DNA from: Bulleidia sp.
GTDB taxonomy: Bacteria > Bacillota_I > Bacilli_A > Erysipelotrichales > Erysipelotrichaceae
Direction of reading: 5' to 3'
Length of the DNA: 5,203 nt
Assembly: GCA_016293365.1 (NCBI GenBank)
Contig: JAEDEK010000131.1
Coordinates: 1 to 5,203, forward strand
The translations under genes were made by a program, and so were the position numbers. Under the pieces are notes generated by a model, which was given only the letters and a program-made list of their open reading frames with translations, searched no databases and was not told where the DNA came from. Positions 1 through 4,346 of this stretch are shown in pieces. How positions within the stretch are numbered: position 1 is the first letter of the stretch; each line of letters begins with the position of its first letter.

Positions 1-14
1 GGATGATAAGAAAA

Positions 15-54
15 GAGCACTGTTTATCACCCTATAGAGTTTCCGACAGTGCTC
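15..54. promoter_or_regulatory. 9-bp hairpin upstream of the secreted-protein gene
   Basis: The arms GAGCACTGT (15-23) and ACAGTGCTC (46-54) are perfectly complementary around a 22-base loop. On the plus strand the stem is followed by AATATTAAAAA, which is not a T-run. On the minus strand it is followed by TTTTCTT, so as an intrinsic terminator it would fit minus-strand transcription better. It ends only eight bases before the ribosome binding site (63-69) of the gene at 77, so it could also be a leader structure for that gene. A short frame ending TAG at 35-37 runs in from the left edge and could be the tail of an upstream gene, but that cannot be decided here. Confidence 0.4.
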
Positions 55-76
55 AATATTAAAAAGGAGAAATATT

Positions 77-619
77 ATGAAAAGAATTCTTGTACTGATT
101 TTTACCTGCCTTTCATTATTGTTGATTTCAGTTAATGTTTACGCTGAATCACGAAGTAGTCAGCATAATGTTGAAGGATGTATTCCTGAAGAGTGTATCC
201 AAAACAGACCAGAAATTATTTCAGAAAAAACAAATGAGGATGGAAATCTCATCATATCTTATAACAATGGAGTCGAAGTTGAAATTACAGATGAAGATAC
301 ATATATCATTCGAGATTACCAACACTCTATAAATAATTCTGTTCCAGAATTTCAGACAAGAGCCTCATGGACAGAGATCGGAGAAGCAATCATTCGCATA
401 ATCAAAGCAATATTAGATTCATGTTCATCAATACAGTACTTGACAGGACATGACATCTGCAGAATTGTTCTGAACTATATATCGACACCAAAAACTGATG
501 GAACATACACTTATCTTTTAAGTGGAAGATATATATCTGGTTATATCCCAGGTTGTGAACCTGCCCATTCTTTACCATGTAATTCAGGATATTGGGAATA
601 TAAGGTAGTAAGATCATGA
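77..619 (+). CDS. secreted six-cysteine protein of unknown function
   Basis: This 180-residue protein belongs to no family I recognise. Residues 1-23 form a classic Sec signal peptide: MKR, then a hydrophobic core, then VYA before ESRSS, giving a likely cleavage after Ala23. The mature part has six cysteines (35, 40, 116, 128, 160, 168), enough for three disulfides outside the cell. It can be divided into an acidic, Asn-rich region (about 24-92), a probable amphipathic or hydrophobic helical segment (about 97-136, from SWTEIGEAI to VLNYI), and a Gly/Tyr-rich tail with IPGC, LPC and GYWEYKV that looks like a short beta domain. The start is secure: AAAGGAG at 63-69 lies seven bases before the ATG. 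The stop overlaps the next gene as ATGA, so the two are probably translated together. Export, cysteines and a coupled membrane partner would suit an exported toxin or bacteriocin-like protein with its immunity or anchoring protein, but that is inference without family support. Confidence 0.85.
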   Translation: MKRILVLIFTCLSLLLISVNVYAESRSSQHNVEGCIPEECIQNRPEIISEKTNEDGNLIISYNNGVEVEITDEDTYIIRDYQHSINNSVPEFQTRASWTEIGEAIIRIIKAILDSCSSIQYLTGHDICRIVLNYISTPKTDGTYTYLLSGRYISGYIPGCEPAHSLPCNSGYWEYKVVRS

Positions 620-1005
620 ATAAATTAGAGAAATACGAATTGCTGATGTATCTTGATCCCATAATCCTTATTGTATTCAGAGCCATCATTGATCATTTTC
701 CAGCAGATGAAACAATAAAAATGGTAGTTGGAACTGTTATTGGCCTTTCGTTAATTGCAGTACTCTATTATCTGGAAAGGAAATTTACTTCAAAGTATCA
801 TACAAAGAAAACTGAGATCTACATTATTAACACCTTTATATTTCTGTATCCAACTATCCTGATTCAGTGCAGGAAATATCTGGACAGTAGAAATGTCGCA
901 TACATACCATCTGTTCTGTTGCAGTTAGTGAGTATAACTCCATTGTTAATCATCAGCTGTTTCCTTTTCAGAAGAGTGAAATCATCAACTATAATATCGG
1001 AATGA
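616..1005 (+). CDS. small four-segment membrane protein, partner of the secreted protein
   Basis: This 129-residue protein is predominantly hydrophobic, with four probable membrane segments at about residues 9-26, 35-53, 67-84 and 97-118. The charged stretches between them (ERKFTSKYHTKK at 54-65, RKYLDSRN at 86-93) and the RRVK after the last segment suggest, by the positive-inside rule, that several loops face the cytoplasm. No catalytic motif is visible. The ATG at 616 overlaps the preceding stop codon as ATGA, and an AAGG at 602-605 inside the upstream gene can serve as ribosome binding site, so expression is likely coupled to the secreted protein. Small polytopic proteins placed directly after an exported protein are often immunity, anchoring or maturation partners; that is the most I can infer. 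I do not recognise the family. Confidence 0.8.
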   Translation: MNKLEKYELLMYLDPIILIVFRAIIDHFPADETIKMVVGTVIGLSLIAVLYYLERKFTSKYHTKKTEIYIINTFIFLYPTILIQCRKYLDSRNVAYIPSVLLQLVSITPLLIISCFLFRRVKSSTIISE

Positions 1006-1032
1006 TTCATCACAATGTTACTTTTATAAAAA

Positions 1033-1575
1033 GTGCATGATAAACACCCAATACCATCAGTGCTTAACTTAATGACATTGCTGTATCTTTGTTCCATATT
1101 ATTACAGGCACCAAACATCCTTGTACTGGATGAACCTACTAATGATCTGGATACGGATACAATCACAATCCTTGAAGATTACCTGGACAACTTCAAAGGT
1201 GCAGTCATCGCAGTATCTCATGATCGCTATTTCCTGGATAAGATTGCGGATCGACTATTTGTATTTGAAGGAAGTCACATTTCCATTGTGCAGCAGAGCT
1301 ATTCCGATTATCTGGAAAGCAGAGCCCCAAAGACATCTCAGCCTGAACCAGCAAAACCAAACAGACTGACCTATACAAAAAAGAAAGAACTGGAGAAGAT
1401 GGAAATACAGCTCCCATCATTAGAAGAAAAGGTATCCTCTTTGGAACAGCAGCTCAGTCTTGTTACAGATTACAGTAAAATCCAGAACATCTCATCACTT
1501 CTTGAAGAGGCAAGACAGAACCTGGAAGAAGCAGAACTGAGATGGATGGAATTGTCTGAGAAATCAGAATCATGA
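1033..1575 (+). pseudogene. ABC-F ATPase gene remnant, 3' end only (YfmR/Uup type)
   Basis: ABC-F proteins are soluble tandem-ATPase factors that act on the ribosome, and usually have about 500-650 residues. Here only the end of the second ATPase domain and the C-terminal extension survive. Visible are the lead-in LYLCSILLQAPN, Walker B with D-loop (LVLDEPTNDLD, about residues 30-40 of the frame), the switch histidine in SHDRYFLD, then RLFVFEG, and a Lys/Glu-rich coiled coil from about residue 112 to the end with KKELEKMEIQ and WMELSEKSES. This tail is typical of the YfmR/Uup branch. The Walker A, the signature motif and the whole first domain are missing. Recognisable homology starts near 1078; the roughly 15 codons from the GTG at 1033 look unrelated, and an in-frame TAA lies at 1027-1029. 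The gene is therefore 5'-truncated, next to the two-gene unit on its left. An IS66 insertion follows its TGA stop directly. A functional product is unlikely. Confidence 0.88.
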
Positions 1576-1580
1576 CAGAC
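1573..1580. repeat. 8-bp target-site duplication, left copy
   Basis: TGACAGAC directly abuts the IS terminus at 1581 and is repeated exactly at 4148-4155 directly outside the other terminus. Eight base pairs is the duplication length known for the IS66 family. The copy begins with the TGA stop codon of the ABC-F remnant, so the insertion did not change that reading frame. Confidence 0.95.
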
Positions 1581-1596
1581 GTATGCGTCAAATTGA
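1581..1596 (+). repeat. IS66 terminal inverted repeat, tnpC side
   Basis: GTATGCGTCAAATTGA is the exact reverse complement of 4132-4147. Beyond these 16 bases similarity continues weakly when gaps are allowed (GACGTGGTAG here against CGGTAGG at the other end). Confidence 0.95.
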
Positions 1597-1610
1597 GACG
1601 TGGTAGTTAA

Positions 1611-1654
1611 AAGCACCTCTATATGCGAGAATGGATCTGCATATGGAGGTGCTT
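1611..1654 (-). terminator. long hairpin downstream of tnpC, probable terminator
   Basis: AAGCACCTCTATATGC (1611-1626) pairs with GCATATGGAGGTGCTT (1639-1654) over 16 positions, 15 Watson-Crick pairs plus one T-G pair, around a 12-base loop. Read on the minus strand it lies 42 bases after the tnpC stop and runs into TTTTAA, a short T-run. It probably ends the tnpABC transcript before it runs antisense into the ABC-F remnant. On the plus strand the stem is followed by GTATGTTATAT, a poorer tail, but such a stable stem may also hinder plus-strand transcription into the element. Confidence 0.7.
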
Positions 1655-1696
1655 GTATGTTATATGGCATGTGGACTATTCCAGAGATCAGATCTC

Positions 1697-3409
1697 TTAC
1701 TGAGACTTCTTCTCTTCTTCCAGAATCTGCCGTACTTCCTTCTTACTCATCATCCTGACATAGGATGGCAGCTGGTCTGAGTATGGTAACAGCTTCCTGA
1801 GAGCTTCCTTATCTGTCAGATCTGTATGAGGCAGTGTCTCAAACAGATACATCAGGTACATATATGGATTGATTCCATTCTCCTCACATGTTATTACTAT
1901 CGAATAGATCTTGGCACTGACATCAGCTCCGGTTGTACTGACATAGAATTTACACCTGTTTCTGAACACTGCAAATGGACGTATCGCTCTCTCTGTGATC
2001 GAGTCTGACATATCTATGCGTCCATCTTCAAGGAATAATGCCAGTCCTGCTCTGTTATTCAGTACATAGTTGATTGCGTTCTTCATTGTGTATCTGCCGA
2101 TTTTCGGTTCAATGGATTCAAGCCATGACAAAAGAGAATCAAACCTGGGCTTTATGTCCCTTTGTCTGACTTTCGTGATGTATTCGAACCTTTTATCCTG
2201 ATCCGAGTACTTCTGGGCAGCTCTTTCCTCGGTTTTATTGTTCAGATTAAAGATTTCCTGGTATCTGCGTATAGCTTCTGCTTCTTCCGACTTCTGTCTG
2301 GCCTTGCCCTTAGGCAGCAGCTTATATGCATCTTTGAACTTTCGTAGGGCATGGACATTACAGAGAGATCTTTGAACATTTTCAACCTTGTTGTATCCGC
2401 TGTAAGCATCCGTACACAGAACACCTTCGAAGCCTTTCAGGAATTCCTTTGCCCTGTCTCCTGATCTGGAATCCTGATAATCATACAGCACAATCGGCTT
2501 TGCCCACTTTGGTGTATGATACACAAACATGTATGATGTGCTTGTGGCCGGCTTTCCTTCTTCATTCAGGACCTGCGTAGGTGTTTCATCCGCATGGTTG
2601 ATAGGGTAAGTCAGGAAATCTTCCTTCATCAGATCATAGACTGGCTGCAGATACTTACCGGAATGCAGTACCCAGTTGCACATATTCTGTCTGGAGATTT
2701 CAAGGCTCATCTTCATGAAGTGCTTTTCCAGTGCATACAGAGGTAAGCCTGCAGAGTATCTCATATCCATGATATATGCAAGAAGTTCAGGAGAGCACAT
2801 GCTTCTTTCATACAGAAAAGAATGGCTTACTGTTCTATATGTAGAACTTCCATCTTCATGGATAGCCTGACATTCCACACATTCAAGCACAGGAATTCTT
2901 GTTACTCTGACATAAGCCTGAGAAGGAATGACAACAAGTTCTTCCTTCTCTTCGTACATCTTGATATGCATGACAGCGCCACATTCAGGGCAGATATCTT
3001 CTCCTTCTGGAACTGGCAATGTTTCCACTTTTCTTTCCAGATGGTCATAGCTGACATGCTTTTCCTTTGGGGCTTTCTTGCGTTTAGTATAGCTTTCGAC
3101 TTCTGCAAATTCACACTGTTCCTGTTCAAGTTTTAGTGTTTCTTCTTCGAGGTCATCAAAAAGAGTAGGCATATCGATGACAACGGTATTGCGTTGAGTC
3201 TGATACTTGGTAGCTATGATCTGCTTGTACTTGGCTTCAATGTAATCATACTGAAACTTAAGATCATTATAGTTAGCCTTCAGATCATAGTGTTCCTTGG
3301 CAAGAGAATCATACTTCTTGGAAAGACTGTCCAGCTCATCTCTCATACGAAGGAATTCCTTCAATAATTGTTCATTTGTCATCTCTTCAGCTACTCTGAT
3401 TTTGGCCAT
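1697..3409 (-). CDS. tnpC: IS66 family DDE transposase TnpC
   Basis: This 570-residue protein is the catalytic transposase of the element. The N-terminal 100 residues are a heptad-rich coiled coil (IS66 leucine-zipper region). A zinc-finger-like region follows with CPEC at 140-143 and CVEC at 177-180. The helical region RYSAGLPLYALEKHF (about 217-231) precedes the DDE catalytic core: Asp274 in HADETPTQV, Asp334 in LCTDAYSGYN, and Glu473 in ITERAIRPF, followed by the typical FRNRCKFYVS stretch. An IS66 C-terminal domain (SIVITCEENGINPYMYL onward) closes the protein. Length and order match full-length family members, and all three catalytic residues are present. The ATG at 3409 gives the usual N-terminus; its weak ribosome binding site (AAAAGAG) lies in a hairpin at 3411-3434. 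The gene follows tnpB after an 80-base gap. It looks intact. Confidence 0.97.
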   Translation of the reverse strand: MAKIRVAEEMTNEQLLKEFLRMRDELDSLSKKYDSLAKEHYDLKANYNDLKFQYDYIEAKYKQIIATKYQTQRNTVVIDMPTLFDDLEEETLKLEQEQCEFAEVESYTKRKKAPKEKHVSYDHLERKVETLPVPEGEDICPECGAVMHIKMYEEKEELVVIPSQAYVRVTRIPVLECVECQAIHEDGSSTYRTVSHSFLYERSMCSPELLAYIMDMRYSAGLPLYALEKHFMKMSLEISRQNMCNWVLHSGKYLQPVYDLMKEDFLTYPINHADETPTQVLNEEGKPATSTSYMFVYHTPKWAKPIVLYDYQDSRSGDRAKEFLKGFEGVLCTDAYSGYNKVENVQRSLCNVHALRKFKDAYKLLPKGKARQKSEEAEAIRRYQEIFNLNNKTEERAAQKYSDQDKRFEYITKVRQRDIKPRFDSLLSWLESIEPKIGRYTMKNAINYVLNNRAGLALFLEDGRIDMSDSITERAIRPFAVFRNRCKFYVSTTGADVSAKIYSIVITCEENGINPYMYLMYLFETLPHTDLTDKEALRKLLPYSDQLPSYVRMMSKKEVRQILEEEKKSQ

Positions 3410-3410
3410 G

Positions 3411-3434
3411 TAATACTCTTTTCTACGAGTATTA
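3411..3434 (-). promoter_or_regulatory. hairpin over the tnpC ribosome binding site
   Basis: On the minus strand TAATACTC, an 8-base loop GTAGAAAA and GAGTATTA form a perfect 8-bp stem ending one base before the tnpC start codon. The only purine-rich ribosome binding site (AGAAAAGAG) spans the loop and the 3' arm. Folding would limit initiation, so transposase would be made at a low level relative to TnpA and TnpB. That role is inferred; the pairing is seen directly. Confidence 0.6.
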
Positions 3435-3489
3435 TTTTACCACATAAAGAGTGATATTTCAGCATAAATAAGCCTTTTTATGAGATTTT

Positions 3490-3855
3490 TCAATCTTGAG
3501 AAACGATGGCATTTACAACATGATGAGCATGCTTTGGATTGATGTCAAACCCTGATAAGAGCCACTTCAACTGTCGCTCATCAAGTACAAGAGATCTCAT
3601 TTCATCAGGTGTCTTTGGCCATCTGAAACGATCATTACCAAGCAGCTTCTTTTTATGAAGCCAGAATCCGTTCTCATCCCATTCAAGAATCTGGATGGTA
3701 TTTTTGTGCCTATTACAGAACAGGAAGATATCTTTGGTGAAAGGGTTCATGTTCAGATCATACTGAACAATGGCACTACATCCATCCGCAGCCTTTCTCA
3801 GATCGGTAGATCCCGTAACCAGATAGATGTGATCTACTGTGCTCAGATCAATCAT
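3490..3855 (-). CDS. tnpB: IS66 accessory protein TnpB (Orf2)
   Basis: This protein of 121 residues belongs to the IS66 Orf2/TnpB family, which is required together with TnpC for transposition although its biochemical role is not established. Family hallmarks are visible in order: IYLVTGSTDLRKAADG near the N-terminus, then FLFCNRHKNTIQIL, the WDENGFWLHKKKLL stretch, then FRWP, and a C-terminal QLKWLLSGFD. Length is normal. I choose the ATG at 3855. A TTG six bases further upstream would add two residues, but it lies only three bases from GGAGG (3865-3869), whereas the ATG lies nine bases away. The start overlaps the tnpA stop by eight bases (ATGATTGA), which suggests translational coupling. 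The gene looks intact. Confidence 0.95.
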   Translation of the reverse strand: MIDLSTVDHIYLVTGSTDLRKAADGCSAIVQYDLNMNPFTKDIFLFCNRHKNTIQILEWDENGFWLHKKKLLGNDRFRWPKTPDEMRSLVLDERQLKWLLSGFDINPKHAHHVVNAIVSQD

Positions 3856-4069
3856 GATCAAATGCCTCCGATATCTTTTTCAGCAGATTCAGATCTGTGT
3901 TATCGGTAATACGCATAGAGCAGTTAGCGATACGTACAGTAATATAGGAAGCAACGGCAGTAGATGCCGCTGTCTTAGAGGTAGGCACAAGCTCAACTGC
4001 CTTCATGTGTTCCAGTGCCTGGGTACGATCATTTGCAGTAGAGATGATCTCGTTTGATTTTCTAGCCAT
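3848..4069 (-). CDS. tnpA: short IS66 TnpA-like protein without helix-turn-helix
   Basis: This protein of 73 residues sits in the tnpA position. Standard TnpA has about 100-130 residues, with an N-terminal helix-turn-helix, a linker containing a FVPV-like motif, and a C-terminal part that reads like V-x-LPNG-x-x-I followed by D-x-x-x-L. Here the C-terminal half fits that pattern: ELVPTSKTA (about 26-34), YITVRIANCSMRI, then DLNLLKKISEAF. The first 25 residues (MARKSNEIISTANDRT onward) are too short for, and do not resemble, a helix-turn-helix. The frame is complete, with the start at 4069 preceded by AAGGAGG (4081-4087, 11 bases away) and the stop overlapping tnpB. It is therefore a short form rather than a visible truncation. 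Assignment rests on position and the C-terminal resemblance. Confidence 0.8.
   Translation of the reverse strand: MARKSNEIISTANDRTQALEHMKAVELVPTSKTAASTAVASYITVRIANCSMRITDNTDLNLLKKISEAFDHD
3865..3869 (-). promoter_or_regulatory. ribosome binding site that decides the tnpB start
   Basis: GGAGG on the minus strand lies nine bases before the ATG at 3855 but only three before the alternative TTG at 3861. This spacing supports the ATG. It sits inside the end of tnpA. Confidence 0.75.
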
Positions 4070-4081
4070 ACATACAAAGCC

Positions 4082-4111
4082 CTCCTTGTAGTCGAATTAT
4101 CCTACAAGGAG
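4082..4111 (-). promoter_or_regulatory. hairpin hiding the tnpA ribosome binding site
   Basis: On the minus strand CTCCTTGTAG (4111-4102) and CTACAAGGAG (4091-4082) form a perfect 10-bp stem around the loop GATAATTCGA. The 3' arm contains most of the tnpA ribosome binding site AAGGAGG, and the 5' arm contains the complementary CTCCTT. A transcript entering from outside the element would carry both arms and be poorly translated. A transcript starting inside the element, after the loop, would lack the 5' arm and leave the site free. Several other IS families are known to block impinging transcription in this way; applying it here is inference. Confidence 0.65.
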
Positions 4112-4124
4112 AGCTATATTAGAA
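4096..4124 (-). promoter_or_regulatory. candidate tnpABC promoter with its -10 box in the hairpin loop
   Basis: On the minus strand GATAAT (4101-4096) matches five of six bases of the sigma-A -10 consensus. Exactly 17 bases upstream lies TTCTAA (4124-4119), a poor -35 matching three of six. Transcription would start near 4089-4090, inside the 3' arm of the hairpin, leaving roughly 20 bases before the tnpA ATG and keeping its ribosome binding site unpaired. The weak -35 makes this tentative. Confidence 0.4.
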
Positions 4125-4131
4125 CCTACCG

Positions 4132-4147
4132 TCAATTTGACGCATAC
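4132..4147 (-). repeat. IS66 terminal inverted repeat, tnpA side
   Basis: TCAATTTGACGCATAC is the exact reverse complement of 1581-1596 and defines the right boundary of the element, directly before the second copy of the target duplication. Confidence 0.95.
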
Positions 4148-4155
4148 TGACAGAC
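4148..4155. repeat. 8-bp target-site duplication, right copy
   Basis: TGACAGAC is identical to 1573-1580 and starts at the first base outside the inverted repeat. Removing the IS and one copy joins the ABC-F stop codon directly to the hairpin sequence at 4149-4168. Confidence 0.95.
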
Positions 4156-4168
4156 AGCGATGTCTGTC
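4149..4168. other. target-site palindrome into which the IS inserted
   Basis: GACAGACA (4149-4156) and TGTCTGTC (4161-4168) form a perfect 8-bp stem with the loop GCGA. In the ancestral sequence the stem began one base into the TGA stop of the ABC-F gene. It may have been a 3'-end structure of that gene, although no T-run follows (GAAATCTAAC). The IS cut within its left arm, and the target duplication restored the whole palindrome on this side. Confidence 0.7.
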
Positions 4169-4200
4169 GAAATCTAACATCAGATGCTTTTGGATCAGCA

Positions 4201-4318
4201 AAAATCCCCGATCTCCTGGATACGCACTGTATTTCCATCCAGGTTTTCGAGGATTTAACTGTTTTTAAAACCCCGAGTAATTTTGGAGCGCCTAATTGCC
4301 AAAATCCCGACTGATTTT
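4201..4318. repeat. short degenerate repeats in the convergent intergenic strip
   Basis: AAAACCCCGAGTAATTTT (4267-4284) and AAAATCCCGACTGATTTT (4301-4318) agree at 15 of 18 positions, and AAAATCCCCGAT at 4201-4212 repeats their first part. Between the two longer copies, ATTTTGG (4280-4286) and CCAAAAT (4299-4305) are inverted. I see no gene here; the strip may be a decayed repeat unit or a remnant of a mobile-element end. Confidence 0.35.
4215..4247 (+). terminator. weak terminator-like hairpin downstream of the ABC-F locus
   Basis: CCTGGAT (4215-4221) pairs with ATCCAGG (4237-4243) across a 15-base loop and is followed by TTTT (4244-4247). Before the IS inserted, this lay about 75 bases after the ABC-F stop and could have ended that transcript. 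The large loop and short T-run make it weak. Confidence 0.35.
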
Positions 4319-4346
4319 ACTTAACCGAGTTAATTATCATGCACAT

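Larger units (their letters stand above)
1581..4147 (-). mobile_element. complete IS66-family insertion sequence (2567 bp)
   Basis: The element is bounded by 16-bp perfect inverted repeats (GTATGCGTCAAATTGA) and flanked by an exact 8-bp direct repeat TGACAGAC. It carries the three-gene IS66 set on the minus strand in the usual order tnpA, tnpB, tnpC, all open and undamaged. Length, gene order, termini beginning GTA and duplication size all fit the family. The tnpC end carries a long hairpin that can stop transcription. The tnpA end carries a hairpin over the tnpA ribosome binding site. Matching termini and an undecayed duplication suggest a fairly recent insertion, and the element may still be able to move. 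Confidence 0.96.

Noticed and set aside
3..62. A 19-codon frame starting with ATG at 3 as a leader peptide
   Set aside because: No upstream sequence is available to see a ribosome binding site, and the frame overlaps the hairpin by chance as easily as by design.
402..689. Minus-strand open frame of 95 codons opposite the secreted-protein gene
   Set aside because: It is antisense to two well-supported overlapping genes and shows no recognisable protein features.
1020..1034. ACTTTTATAAAAAGT as terminator of the two-gene unit
   Set aside because: The stem is only six A/T-rich pairs and would be too weak for an intrinsic terminator.
2822..3136. Plus-strand open frame of 104 codons opposite tnpC
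   Set aside because: It lies entirely antisense to the zinc-finger region of an intact transposase, shows no domain, and lacks a good ribosome binding site.
3856..3861. TTG at 3861 as start of tnpB
   Set aside because: It is only three bases from GGAGG; the ATG at 3855 has normal spacing and a stronger codon.
4130..4147. TTGACG inside the terminal inverted repeat as the -35 of a tnpA promoter
   Set aside because: At 16-18 bases downstream there is no -10-like hexamer (TCTCCT region). It could still act as an outward half-promoter in a junction with other DNA, but nothing here shows that.
4321..4333. TTAAC-CGA-GTTAA palindrome as an operator or terminator of the propeller gene
   Set aside because: It is a 5-bp stem without a T-run and too short to separate from chance in AT-rich sequence.
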